Shown one piece after another: positions 12,914 to 21,451 of a stretch of DNA of 64,000 nucleotides. The notes under the pieces are model-generated. The model searched no databases. It worked only from the letters and a program-made list of their open reading frames with translations, and was not told the DNA's origin. Origin of the DNA: Massilia eburnea. GTDB lineage: Bacteria > Pseudomonadota > Gammaproteobacteria > Burkholderiales > Burkholderiaceae_D. The DNA is taken from assembly GCF_009720745.1 (NCBI RefSeq), contig NZ_WNKX01000008.1:1-64000 (forward strand), written 5' to 3'. A program made the position numbers and the translations under genes. Numbering within the stretch: the stretch's first letter is position 1; each line of letters starts with the position of its first letter.

Positions 12914-14806
12914 TTACTGTCGCGGCGACAGGATGGCTTCCAGCCGGTCAGGCGTGCCTTCGATGCGTTCCAGGCGCGGGTACTTCAAGCCTTCGTAGTA
13001 CGCCAGCGCGATGGTGCGGTACTCCTGGCCGTGCTTCACCAGCAGTTCGATCGGCTTCTTGCTGGTCTTGGCTTCGGTGACCGCCTTGCGCAGCAGTTCT
13101 GCCTTGTAGGCGCGGCCGTTCACCGCCAGCAGGGTGGTGTTGCCGGACAGGCCGGCCTTGAAGCCGATGCCTTCCCACTGGATGCTCTGGATCTTGCCTT
13201 CGCTGCCGACGTTAAAGCCCAGCGAGTAGGTGAAGTCGGCGGACTTGCTGCGATCCTCCGAAGCCTTCAGGAAATCGGTCTGCTTGTCGGCGAATACCAG
13301 CTTGTAGCCGGCGCGCGTGATGCCATCCATCGGCACCGGGCCCAGGTCTTCGATGCGCGTGCGCAGGAAGGTGGCCCAGTCGTAGGCCTGCACGCTGTCC
13401 AGCGCCTTGACCACGTCTTCAAAGGTGTAGTGGAGGGCGGTGTTGCGGCCATCGTCTACGCCGTAGAACTTGGCGGAGAAATCGTCCAGCGAGCGCTTGT
13501 CGCCGGACAGTTCGCGGATCTTGGTGTCCACGTCCAGCCAGACCAGCATGCCTTCCTGGTAGTAGTCCTCGCTGCGCTGGTAGTTCGACCATGGGATGGG
13601 GCGGCGCGCGTTGATGATCGGGTCGTAGGTGGTGTCCTGCACCGAACGCCATTCGCGGCCCTTCATGATGCTGTAGCGGGCGGCGGTGGCGGCGATGGTG
13701 TCCTTGATGCTGGCGGCTTTCATCAGGCCCGAGCGCGCTGCCAGCACATCGCCGTAATAGGTGGTCTGGCCTTCATATACCCACAGCAGATCGTTTTGCA
13801 GCGGCTGGTTGAAGTTCAGCACGTCCTGGCCTTTCGGGCGGCGGAATTTGCCGTTCCAGGAGTGCGTGAATTCATGCGGCAGCAGGCCGCGTTCGCCCTC
13901 GGTCTTGTTCCAGTCGGTGAAGTAGTCGGCTTTCAGCGCGTTCTCGCTGGACTGGTGGTGTTCACGGCCCACGCCGCCGAATTCATCGCTCAAGGCGAAC
14001 AGGAAATCGTAGTGCTTGTAATGCTGGGAGCCGAATACCTTGTAGGCTTGCTTGACCAGGTTGCGGTGCAATTCGAGCTGCTCTGGCTTGGCTTCCAGCG
14101 CTTCGGCATTGTCTGCCACCACGTCCAGGTGCACCGGCACTTTGCCGCCCGGGTCCAGGTCGAAGCGCTTGAAATAGCGGCCGGCGAACAGCGGCGAATC
14201 GACGAAGGTTTCGACGTCGGTGGTCTTGAAGGTGACCACGTCGCCTTTGCGCTCGGCTTCTTCCAGCGCGGAGCCGTACTGCCAGCCGGCCGGCAGGGTC
14301 AGCGTGGTCTGGATCGGGATGCGGCGCGTGGCGTAGCCGGCCGGGTACATGGTCAGCGACTGCCACTGGATGCCCAGGATGTCAGGCGTGATCGACGTGC
14401 GGCCTTGCGCGGACTCGGTCGGCGCCAGGTGCTGGTATTCGACATCAATCGATTTCGCGCCGGCCGGCACTTCGATGTGGAAGGCGTACACGTTCACGTT
14501 GTCGCGATGCCAGGCCAAGTTCTTGCCGTTGGCGGAAACCTTGAAGCCGGCGAACTGGTTCAACGCGCCGGTCGGGCCGTGCTGCGCCGTTACCCATTGC
14601 GGGAACAGCAGCGTCATCTTGCCGGGCTTGGCCGGGATGGTCTGCTGGACGCGGTAGAAGTTCTGGGCGGTGTTGGAAGCATCGACCTTCATCACGATGG
14701 TGCCTGGGTAAGGCTGGTCGACCGGGGCAGGGATGGCCTGGCCGGCCTGTGCGCTGAAGGCGGCGCCCAGCATCAGGGCGAAGGCGGTTTTGGTGAGCAG
14801 TTTCAT
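12914..14806 (-). CDS. M61-family glycyl aminopeptidase-like metalloprotease, exported
   Basis: A 630-aa protein with an N-terminal signal peptide ending in SAQA. The catalytic region has HEFTH at about residue 308 within LLPHEFTHSWNGKFRRP, followed by LLWVYEGQTTYYGDVL, which supplies the glutamate ligand of M61 peptidases. A PDZ domain occupies roughly residues 500-590. Family members are periplasmic or secreted aminopeptidases preferring Gly/Ala. Length and domain order are normal. It appears monocistronic. Confidence 0.9.
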   Translation of the reverse strand: MKLLTKTAFALMLGAAFSAQAGQAIPAPVDQPYPGTIVMKVDASNTAQNFYRVQQTIPAKPGKMTLLFPQWVTAQHGPTGALNQFAGFKVSANGKNLAWHRDNVNVYAFHIEVPAGAKSIDVEYQHLAPTESAQGRTSITPDILGIQWQSLTMYPAGYATRRIPIQTTLTLPAGWQYGSALEEAERKGDVVTFKTTDVETFVDSPLFAGRYFKRFDLDPGGKVPVHLDVVADNAEALEAKPEQLELHRNLVKQAYKVFGSQHYKHYDFLFALSDEFGGVGREHHQSSENALKADYFTDWNKTEGERGLLPHEFTHSWNGKFRRPKGQDVLNFNQPLQNDLLWVYEGQTTYYGDVLAARSGLMKAASIKDTIAATAARYSIMKGREWRSVQDTTYDPIINARRPIPWSNYQRSEDYYQEGMLVWLDVDTKIRELSGDKRSLDDFSAKFYGVDDGRNTALHYTFEDVVKALDSVQAYDWATFLRTRIEDLGPVPMDGITRAGYKLVFADKQTDFLKASEDRSKSADFTYSLGFNVGSEGKIQSIQWEGIGFKAGLSGNTTLLAVNGRAYKAELLRKAVTEAKTSKKPIELLVKHGQEYRTIALAYYEGLKYPRLERIEGTPDRLEAILSPRQ

Positions 14807-14958
14807 TTATTTCAACAAGGAAAGAGCGACGGGCGAGTGTAGCACGCAGGGGGAGGGCGATTGTTTCATAACGTAACGATTTACGAGCGTGAATATTCGT
14901 GAACCTTCCCATATGAGCAAGATGATAAGCTTTGCCTTTTTCTAACTGCCGGCCCCAG

Positions 14959-15696
14959 ATGAAACTGAAGCAATATGTACTGTGCGTTTCCCTTGTTTTC
15001 AGCGCGCAATTCGCGTTCGCGGCTAATTCCCAGGTTTTCCACACCAGTGAAGGCAGCGTCATTGCCAAAGTCTATTCCGCACCGTCAGCCTCCAAGGCGC
15101 CTGCCGTCATCTTGCTGCACGGATACCAATGCATTGCCGCTTGTGCGCTAGACTACGAGCGGTACGCGCTGGCATTGACGAAGCAGAACTTTGATGTGTA
15201 CGACCTCGAGTATTACAACGAGGCCGATTACACGGCGCTCCAGCAGAACAGGCTCGATGGCGAAGCTTATGCGACCCGCTTCCAGCGCTGGGCGTCGGAA
15301 GTGAGGCAAGTGATCGAGCAGGTGAAAGCCCTGCCGCGTGCCAATGGCGCAGTTGCCCTACTGGGTTTTTCGCAGGGCGGGCGCATTGCCATCGCCAGTG
15401 CGGCAAACAATCCGGCAGTATCTGCCCTGGTCGTGCTCTATGCCAGGCTGCCCAATGCTGCGGAAATGCAGTCCGAGATACGGACACTGCCGCCATTGCT
15501 GCTCATTCACGGCAATGCCGATACGGTGGTCCCCCTGCAGGATGGTAATGCCATTTTCGCAAAGGCCCAGACGCTGGGGGCCACGGCGGAAATGGTCGTA
15601 TATCCCGGCGCCGGGCACGGCTTCGACTTCAGCGCCGACGCCCCTGCCGCAATCAGTGCCAGGCGGCATGTCTCGGCCTTTCTTGGAAAGGATTAG
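14959..15696 (+). CDS. dienelactone hydrolase family protein, exported
   Basis: A 245-aa alpha/beta hydrolase with a signal peptide (MKLKQYVLCVSLVFSAQFAFA). The nucleophile motif is GFSQGG, the acid loop is HGNADTVVP and the histidine is in PGAGHGFDF, all as in dienelactone hydrolase-like proteins. The ATG at 14959 gives a clean signal peptide, whereas the upstream in-frame ATG at 14932 adds nine polar residues. The substrate is unknown; a periplasmic esterase or carboxymethylenebutenolidase-like role is the family expectation. Confidence 0.82.
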   Translation: MKLKQYVLCVSLVFSAQFAFAANSQVFHTSEGSVIAKVYSAPSASKAPAVILLHGYQCIAACALDYERYALALTKQNFDVYDLEYYNEADYTALQQNRLDGEAYATRFQRWASEVRQVIEQVKALPRANGAVALLGFSQGGRIAIASAANNPAVSALVVLYARLPNAAEMQSEIRTLPPLLLIHGNADTVVPLQDGNAIFAKAQTLGATAEMVVYPGAGHGFDFSADAPAAISARRHVSAFLGKD

Positions 15697-15731
15697 GCCA
15701 TGCCTGGTCCTGACCGATCTCAAAAAAATCC

Positions 15732-15760
15732 CTTGAAATCCGTTTTGCGGTTCCTATATC
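15732..15760 (+). promoter_or_regulatory. sigma32-type heat-shock promoter of hsp20
   Basis: CTTGAAA at 15732-15738 is separated by 14 bp from CCTATAT at 15753-15759. This is close to the RpoH consensus CTTGAAA-N11-16-CCCATnT. Transcription would start near 15766, just before the first hairpin of the hsp20 leader. Confidence 0.75.
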
Positions 15761-15765
15761 CGAGT

Positions 15766-15827
15766 CAGCGGTTGCCCAGAAGGGGACCGCGGGACCTTAT
15801 ATCGCTTAACTTTGAAAGGATATGAAC
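15766..15827 (+). promoter_or_regulatory. ROSE-like RNA thermometer in the hsp20 5' leader
   Basis: The leader has a first hairpin (GCGGT 15768-15772 with ACCGC 15786-15790; CCC/GGG inside, AGAA loop). A second hairpin pairs ATATC-G-CTT (15799-15807) with AAGGATAT (15816-15823), leaving one bulged G. The second stem buries the AAGGA Shine-Dalgarno and contains the TCGCT (UYGCU) motif typical of ROSE elements. Melting on heating would free the start at 15828. The structure was worked out by hand. Confidence 0.75.
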
Positions 15828-16283
15828 ATGCGTACTTTTGACCTGACCCCACTGTATCGTTCCGCAATCGGTTTCGACCGCCTGGCCCAGATGCTGAATG
15901 ACGCGCATCGCAGCGACCAGCCCAGCTACCCGCCCTACAATATCGAGCTGGTGTCGGAAGACCAGTACCGTATCGTGATGGCGCTGGCCGGCTTTGACCG
16001 TAGCGAAATCGACATCACCACCGAGCGCGACTCGCTGGTCGTCGTTGGCCGCAAGCAGAAAGACAGCCAGGAAAAGACCTACCTGCACCGCGGGATCGCC
16101 TTCCGCGATTTCGAGCAGCGTTTCCAGCTGGCCAACCACGTGAAGGTGAATGGCGCCTCCTTCAGCAACGGCGTGCTCACCATCGAGCTGCAGCGCGAAG
16201 TGCCGGAAGCGCTGAAACCGCGCAAGATCGCCATTGACGGTGTTGTCAACCACACTGCCCTGGAGCAGCAAGCTGCCGCCTAA
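15828..16283 (+). CDS. small heat-shock protein, Hsp20/IbpA family
   Basis: A 151-aa small heat-shock protein. It begins MRTFDLTPLYRSAIGFDRL, the IbpA/IbpB N-terminus, and carries an alpha-crystallin domain (about 35-125) with the GVLTIEL signature. Role: ATP-independent holdase for unfolding proteins. I placed the start at 15828, 7 bases after AAGGA; an in-frame ATG at 15822 would lie inside the thermometer stem, only one base after the Shine-Dalgarno. Regulation is probably double: a sigma32 promoter and an RNA thermometer. Confidence 0.93.
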   Translation: MRTFDLTPLYRSAIGFDRLAQMLNDAHRSDQPSYPPYNIELVSEDQYRIVMALAGFDRSEIDITTERDSLVVVGRKQKDSQEKTYLHRGIAFRDFEQRFQLANHVKVNGASFSNGVLTIELQREVPEALKPRKIAIDGVVNHTALEQQAAA

Positions 16284-16301
16284 GCGCGTCCAGCTCCCAT
16301 G

Positions 16302-16327
16302 AAAAAGGCCGGATTTCCGGCCTTTTT
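16302..16327 (+). terminator. intrinsic terminator of hsp20
   Basis: A 12-bp stem, AAAAAGGCCGGA paired with TCCGGCCTTTTT, with a 2-base loop and a T run, 18 bp after the hsp20 stop. Confidence 0.85.
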
Positions 16328-16402
16328 GCATTAAGACGCATCTAAGTTTAATGCCGCATATTGGAGCCGTTGAGAAACGCTATTTTCATCAGGAGTCAAA
16401 CC

Positions 16403-17896
16403 ATGCGCAACACCACTACCATGTTCCTCGCCCTGGCTACCGCCGGCGTTGTCGGTGCCGGTGCAGCCATCGCTGTCCAGCATAGCCAGGCCTTCGCATC
16501 GCCCGCCCCAGTCGCTGCCATCACCGCCCCGGCCACCAACGCCGCCCAGGGCGCGCCGGCGCCTGTGCCCGCGCCGATGATTTCCCTGCCTGACTTCAGC
16601 GTGATCGCGTCGCGCAATGGTCCTGCTGTTGTCAATATTTCCACAGTCGGCAGCACCAAGGCCGCCAGCTTCCGGGGCGACCAGGACGCCGATGCGGACA
16701 ACGATCCGTTCTTCGAATTCTTCCGCCGCTTCCAGCAGCCCGGCCCGCGCGGCCGTGGCGGCGCCGTGCCGACCCATGGCGTCGGCTCCGGCTTCATCGT
16801 CAGCGCCGACGGCATCATCCTGACCAATGCCCACGTGGTGCGCGACGCCAGCGAAGTGACGGTCAAGCTGACCGACCGCCGCGAATTCCGCGCCAAGGTG
16901 CTCGGTTCCGACCCGAAAACCGACGTGGCTGTGCTGAAGATCGACGCCAAGAACCTGCCGGTCGTCCCGCTGGGCCGTTCCAACGACGTGAAGGTGGGCG
17001 AGTGGGTGCTGGCCATCGGTTCGCCGTTCGGCCTGGAAAACACCGTCACCGCCGGTGTGGTGAGCGCAAAAGGACGCTCCCTGCCTGACGATTCCAACGT
17101 GCCCTTCATCCAGACCGACGTCGCAATCAATCCTGGCAACTCGGGCGGTCCGCTGTTCAACACCCGCGGTGAAGTGATCGGCATCAACTCGCAGATTTAC
17201 AGCCAGAGCGGCGGCTACCAGGGCCTGTCCTTCTCGATCCCGATCGACGTCGCCACCCGCGTGCGCGACCAGGTCGTCAAGACCGGCAAGGTGGTGCATG
17301 CACGCCTTGGCGTAATGGTGCAGGAAGTGAACCAGGGCTTTGCCGACTCCTTCGACCTGGAGTCCCCGGAAGGTGCGCTGGTGGCCAATGTTGAACGCGG
17401 CGGCCCGGCCGACAAGCTTGGCCTGAAGGCGGGCGACGTAATCCGCAAGATGAACGGCCAGAAGATCGTTGCCTCGGGCGATTTGCCGGCCATGGTCAGC
17501 CTGGCCATGCCAGGTGATAAAGTAACGCTTGAAGTCTGGCGCCAGGGTAAGACCGTTTCGCTGGAAGGCAAGCTGGGAAATGCCAGCGACCGCAACGTCG
17601 CGGCGGTACAGAACGATGAAGCGGCCTCCAAGCTGCGCCTCGGCCTGTCGCTGCGCCAGCTGGACCCGATGGAGCGCCGCGAATCCGGCCTGTCTTCGGG
17701 CTTGCTGATCGAGGACGCCGGCGGCGCCGCCCTGAGCGCAGGCGTGCAGCCGGGCGACGTGCTGCTGTCGGTGAACGGCCGCCCGGTCACTTCAGTGGGC
17801 GATGTACGCGACCTCGTGGCAAAATCCAGTAAATCCGTTGCGCTGCTGATCCAGCGCGGCGACGAGCGTATCTTTATCCCGGTGCGCCTCGGCTAA
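16403..17896 (+). CDS. periplasmic serine protease HtrA/DegP-like (Do family)
   Basis: A 497-aa trypsin-fold protease. An N-terminal export or anchor segment (FLALATAGVVGAGAAIA) is followed by a Pro/Ala-rich linker. The catalytic triad is visible: His in TNAHVV (about 142), Asp in TDVAVLK (about 173) and Ser in GNSGGP (about 245). Two PDZ domains follow (about 295-385 and 405-490). Role: envelope protein quality control. The ATG at 16403 is 8 bases after AGGAG. The response regulator starts 20 bp after the stop, so htrA and the two-component genes probably form one operon. Confidence 0.92.
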   Translation: MRNTTTMFLALATAGVVGAGAAIAVQHSQAFASPAPVAAITAPATNAAQGAPAPVPAPMISLPDFSVIASRNGPAVVNISTVGSTKAASFRGDQDADADNDPFFEFFRRFQQPGPRGRGGAVPTHGVGSGFIVSADGIILTNAHVVRDASEVTVKLTDRREFRAKVLGSDPKTDVAVLKIDAKNLPVVPLGRSNDVKVGEWVLAIGSPFGLENTVTAGVVSAKGRSLPDDSNVPFIQTDVAINPGNSGGPLFNTRGEVIGINSQIYSQSGGYQGLSFSIPIDVATRVRDQVVKTGKVVHARLGVMVQEVNQGFADSFDLESPEGALVANVERGGPADKLGLKAGDVIRKMNGQKIVASGDLPAMVSLAMPGDKVTLEVWRQGKTVSLEGKLGNASDRNVAAVQNDEAASKLRLGLSLRQLDPMERRESGLSSGLLIEDAGGAALSAGVQPGDVLLSVNGRPVTSVGDVRDLVAKSSKSVALLIQRGDERIFIPVRLG

Positions 17897-17916
17897 AACA
17901 ACAAGAAAGGAAAGAA

Positions 17917-18576
17917 ATGCGCCTCCTGCTGGTAGAAGATGACACGATGATCGGCGAGGTAGTGCTCGACCTGCTCAGGGCCGAGCACTACGCAGTCGAC
18001 TGGGTCAAGGATGGCGCCATGGCCGACACGGCCCTGCAGACCCAGACGTATGACCTGGTGCTGCTGGACCTGGGCCTGCCGAAGAAGGACGGGCTGGAAG
18101 TTCTGCGCTCCATGCGCGCCCGCAAGGAGCTGACCCCGGTGCTGGTGGCCACCGCGCGCGACGCAGTGGAGCAGCGCATCGCCGGCCTGGATGCCGGCGC
18201 CGACGACTATGTGCTCAAGCCTTACGACCTGGACGAGCTGCTGGCCCGCATCCGCGCCCTGCTGCGCCGCGCCGCCGGCCGCGCCGAGCCGATCTTCGAG
18301 CACAAGGGTGTGTCGATCAATCCGCAAACGCGCGAGGTGATCGCCAACGGCCAGCCGGTCAGCCTGTCGGCCCGCGAATGGGCGGTGCTGGAAGCGCTGA
18401 TTGCCCGCCCCGGCATCGTTCTCTCGCGCGCGCAGCTGGAAGAAAAGCTGTACAGCTGGAAGGATGAAGTCAATTCCAATGCAGTCGAGGTGTATATCCA
18501 CGGCCTGCGCAAGAAGCTCGGATCGGACCTGATCCAGAACGTGCGCGGCCTCGGTTATATGGTGCCGAAACAATGA
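17917..18576 (+). CDS. OmpR/PhoB-family response regulator (QseB/PmrA-like)
   Basis: A 219-aa regulator. The receiver domain has the acidic pocket E7-D8-D9, the phosphoacceptor D51 (LVLLDLGLP) and the conserved lysine in VLKPYD. The C-terminal domain is a winged helix (REWAVLEALIARPG to LRKKLGSDLIQNVRGLGYMV). It lies 20 bp after htrA, and its stop overlaps the histidine kinase start by 4 bp (ATGA). The closest general match is QseB/PmrA; the signal and targets are unknown, but the context suggests envelope stress. Confidence 0.9.
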   Translation: MRLLLVEDDTMIGEVVLDLLRAEHYAVDWVKDGAMADTALQTQTYDLVLLDLGLPKKDGLEVLRSMRARKELTPVLVATARDAVEQRIAGLDAGADDYVLKPYDLDELLARIRALLRRAAGRAEPIFEHKGVSINPQTREVIANGQPVSLSAREWAVLEALIARPGIVLSRAQLEEKLYSWKDEVNSNAVEVYIHGLRKKLGSDLIQNVRGLGYMVPKQ

Positions 18577-19910
18577 TGATGGCAGTCCCGAAGGTCAACG
18601 TCACGCACTCGCTGCGTGGGCGCCTGCTATGGTTTTTGCTGGCGGCGATCACCATGGCCGCCGTGGCGCAGGCCATGATCGCCTACAGCTCGGCGTTGAA
18701 CGACGCCGACCAGATCTTCGACTACCACATGCAGCAGATGGCCATGTCGCTGCGCTCCAATGCGCCCATGGCCTCCACCAGCAATAACGACCCTTCCGAT
18801 CCCGGCAACGACGAGATGGTGGTGCAGGTATGGACGCCGGATGGCATCCAGGTCTTCCGCTCCCTGTCGCGCGCCGAACTGCCGCAACGCGCCGTGCTGG
18901 GCTTTTCCAACGTGCGCGCCAACGGCACTACCTACCGCGTGTTCTCGGCGCAATCGGCCAACCAGACCATCCAGATCGCCCAGGACCTGGCCGTGCGCAA
19001 GCGCATGGCGGGCACGCTGGCATTGCGCACCGTCGGCCCCATCGCCCTGATGGCGCCGGTGCTGATGCTGGTGGTGTGGTGGGTGGTGTCCGGCTCGCTG
19101 GCGCCGGTGGCGCGGGTGCAGCGGCAGCTCGCGTCGCGCCAGGCGGACGACTTGTCCGAAGTATCCGATGCGGACTTGCCGGACGAAGTGCGGCCCCTGG
19201 TGCAGGAACTGAACCTGCTGTTCTCGCGCGTGCAGACCGCCTTTGAAGCGCAGCAGAATTTCGTGGCCGACGCAGCGCACGAACTGCGCACGCCGCTGGC
19301 GGCGCTCAAGCTGCAGATCCTCAGCCTGTCCCGTGCTGATGGCAGCGAAGCACGCGACGTCGCCATCGGGCGCCTGTCGGCTGGCGTGGAGCGCGCCTCG
19401 CGGTTGGTGGAGCAATTGCTGGTGCTGGCCCGCACCGAAGCGGCCGACGCCAAGCTGGAGCCGGTCAGCCTGACCGACCTGGCCAAGCGCGCCGTGGGCG
19501 ATATGGCGGGCGCCGCGCAAGCGCGTTCGATCGACCTGGGCCTGGAACAGGCCGACGAGGCCTCGGTCAAGGGGCAGGGCGATGCGCTGGTGATCCTGTT
19601 GCGCAACCTGGTCGATAACGCAGTCAAATACACGCCGGCCGGCGGCACGGTGGATGTTTCGGTGCTGGGCGCCTGCGGCGGCGCCGGGGCAAAGCTGGTG
19701 GTGGAAGACAGCGGCCCCGGTATCGCACCGGAAGAACGCGAGCGCGTATTCCACCGCTTTTACCGCGTGCCGGGCAGTGAAGCCCAGGGCAGCGGACTGG
19801 GACTGGCCATCATCCGCGCCATCGCCGAACGCCACGGCGCCACGCTGGCGCTGGACGCGTCCGAGCGCCTGGGAGGCCTGAAAGTGACGGTGGAGTTTGC
19901 CCCGAGCTAG
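18573..19910 (+). CDS. sensor histidine kinase (QseC-like)
   Basis: A 445-aa membrane kinase. An N-terminal membrane segment (LLWFLLAAITMAAVAQAMIAY) is followed by a periplasmic sensor of about 125 residues, then a second membrane segment near 150-170. A short HAMP-like linker leads to the HisKA domain with the phosphoacceptor in ADAAHELRTPLAALK (about H235). The HATPase_c domain has N (LVDNAVKYTPAGG), G1 (EDSGPGI) and G2 (GSGLGLAII) boxes. It is translationally coupled to the response regulator upstream. Confidence 0.9.
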   Translation: MMMAVPKVNVTHSLRGRLLWFLLAAITMAAVAQAMIAYSSALNDADQIFDYHMQQMAMSLRSNAPMASTSNNDPSDPGNDEMVVQVWTPDGIQVFRSLSRAELPQRAVLGFSNVRANGTTYRVFSAQSANQTIQIAQDLAVRKRMAGTLALRTVGPIALMAPVLMLVVWWVVSGSLAPVARVQRQLASRQADDLSEVSDADLPDEVRPLVQELNLLFSRVQTAFEAQQNFVADAAHELRTPLAALKLQILSLSRADGSEARDVAIGRLSAGVERASRLVEQLLVLARTEAADAKLEPVSLTDLAKRAVGDMAGAAQARSIDLGLEQADEASVKGQGDALVILLRNLVDNAVKYTPAGGTVDVSVLGACGGAGAKLVVEDSGPGIAPEERERVFHRFYRVPGSEAQGSGLGLAIIRAIAERHGATLALDASERLGGLKVTVEFAPS

Positions 19911-19939
19911 AATGTCGTTTTCGACATCCGGAGCAGGGC

Positions 19940-21070
19940 ATGCAGAAGATCGGTTTCTCGGGGACTTTGGACCCCATCACCAACGGCCATATGTGGGTCA
20001 TTGGCGAAGCGCGTTCCATCGCGGAGGAGGTAGTGGTCTTCCTGTCCGAGAACTCCACCAAGGCGCCCAAATTCTCCGCCGAAGAGCGCAAGGCCATCGT
20101 CCTGGCCAGCTGCGCAGAGCGGGGCTGGAATAACGTCGCAGTGCAGATCGTGAAAAGCGAATACACGGCGCGCGTGGCCAAGCGCAATGGCGTCGGCTAC
20201 CTGATTCGCGGCATCCGCAGCACCGCCGATTTCGATTACGAAAACCTGATCCAGCAAACCAATGTGGAAGTGATCGGCGGCGCCAAGACGCTGTTCGTGA
20301 TGCCGCCGCGCGACCTGGGTTCGGTGAGTTCCAGCTTCGTCAAGGCGCTGGAAGGCCCGGTGGGCTGGAACTGGACGATGAAGAAATTCGTTCCGGCGCC
20401 GGCCTACAAAGCGTGGATCCTGGCCTGGCTGCGCAAGGAATGGGACAGCCTGTGGCGCGAGCGCCCGCATTCGGCCGAATGGTTCGAACGCCTGACCGGC
20501 GAACAGGCCTACGGCGGCGCCGAGCGCCATTACCATAACCTCGACCACCTGGTGCACGGCCTGGCCGAAATCCGCGCCTGGGCCGCCAATACCGGCGCTG
20601 CACCGGCCCACGTGGCACTGGTCAAGGCCGCCTTCTGGTTCCACGACGCCGTGTATGCGCACGCCGCCGGCGAGGTCTCCAACGAAGAAGCCAGCGCGCG
20701 CCTGTGGCTGGGCAGCGGCCTGGAGCCGGACGCGGTGCGCGCCGAAGAAGTGGCGACCCTGATCCGCGCCACCGACCATTTCCAGGGCGGCGCCATGCTG
20801 CACCCGCTGAAGGACACCATGCTGTCGGTGGACCTGGCCATCCTCGGCCAGGAAGCCGAGGTATACCAGGCTTACGCAACGGGCATCCGCGCCGAATACG
20901 CCCACGTGCCCGAAGCGGACTACAACAGCAAGCGCGCCCAGATCCTGGCGCACCTGCGCGGCAAAGCAGAAGCGGGCACGCTGTTCGCGGACCCCTTCTT
21001 CACCGACAACTACACCGCCGCTGCGATTGCAAACATGAGCGCCGAGCTGGCGCTAATTGCTGGAAGGTAG
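19940..21070 (+). CDS. CoaD-like nucleotidyltransferase fused to HD-type phosphohydrolase
   Basis: A 376-aa two-domain protein. Residues 1 to about 160 resemble phosphopantetheine adenylyltransferase: a GTLDPITNGH motif at 8-17, and RGIRSTADFDYENLIQQTN as in the CoaD RGLRxxxDFEYExQ region. Residues about 170-376 resemble the predicted HD phosphohydrolases of COG4339, with YHNLDHL, FWFHDAVYA, NEEASA and a later SVDLAILG. Bacterial CoaD is normally a single domain of about 160 residues. The N-terminal domain may therefore be the housekeeping CoaD or a divergent nucleotidyltransferase acting with the hydrolase. It starts 30 bp after the histidine kinase gene. Confidence 0.8.
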   Translation: MQKIGFSGTLDPITNGHMWVIGEARSIAEEVVVFLSENSTKAPKFSAEERKAIVLASCAERGWNNVAVQIVKSEYTARVAKRNGVGYLIRGIRSTADFDYENLIQQTNVEVIGGAKTLFVMPPRDLGSVSSSFVKALEGPVGWNWTMKKFVPAPAYKAWILAWLRKEWDSLWRERPHSAEWFERLTGEQAYGGAERHYHNLDHLVHGLAEIRAWAANTGAAPAHVALVKAAFWFHDAVYAHAAGEVSNEEASARLWLGSGLEPDAVRAEEVATLIRATDHFQGGAMLHPLKDTMLSVDLAILGQEAEVYQAYATGIRAEYAHVPEADYNSKRAQILAHLRGKAEAGTLFADPFFTDNYTAAAIANMSAELALIAGR

Positions 21071-21244
21071 GGGAAGCGCGAGATCGCGCCAGAAGCGTTC
21101 CACTTCCTCCAGTGCGTTGGCCTTCTCGCACTTTTCGGAAACGGCGCTGAGGATGAATTCTTCCGCCGACATTTGCTCAATCGGCGCCCATTTGGCGATT
21201 GCGGAAATAACGTCGCCAGCCAGGTGGATCGTCATTGCAGCCAT
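21053..21244 (-). CDS. small hypothetical protein, 63 aa
   Basis: I do not recognise this protein. The ATG at 21244 has a near-perfect GGAGGAGGT Shine-Dalgarno 4-5 bases upstream, which strongly supports translation. The sequence is acidic and helical (APIEQMSAEEFILSAV; EVERFWRDLALPLP). The 3' end overlaps the convergent CoaD-HD gene by 18 bp. The upstream side is a 207-bp gap holding a long inverted repeat. Confidence 0.6.
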   Translation of the reverse strand: MAAMTIHLAGDVISAIAKWAPIEQMSAEEFILSAVSEKCEKANALEEVERFWRDLALPLPSSN

Positions 21245-21327
21245 AGCACCTCCTCCGTGTGGAAAGTAATTCCACCTTGCATCATTTGGACCAGGGAGGT
21301 TTTGCGCTAAATCAAACCCTACGCAAG

Positions 21328-21436
21328 AGCCCGTGTCCCACCTTGGGGTCACACCCGAAATGGGACACGGGCCCGGCCGCAACATGGCCGAGCCCGTGTC
21401 CCGAAACGGGTGTGACCCCATGGTGGGACACGGGCT
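21328..21436. repeat. 45-bp inverted repeat (double palindrome), intergenic
   Basis: Arms 21328-21372 and 21392-21436 are reverse complements with about five mismatches, separated by 19 bp. Each arm is itself bounded by an 11-bp inverted repeat (GCCCGTGTCCC and GGGACACGGGC), so the element can fold as two hairpins or one long cruciform. It lies 16 bp beyond the 3' end of the TonB-dependent receptor gene and may act as its terminator. It resembles REP/BIME-like intergenic repeats. Confidence 0.8.
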
Positions 21437-21451
21437 GGGCCGTTGCGGCGC

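Noticed and set aside
12350-14842. An 830-codon plus-strand frame opposite the M61 peptidase and GST genes
   Set aside because: The minus strand carries recognised families; the plus product has no domain pattern.
15822-15824. Upstream ATG as hsp20 start
   Set aside because: It is one base after the Shine-Dalgarno and within the thermometer stem; 15828 fits the family's MRxFDLxPLYRS start.
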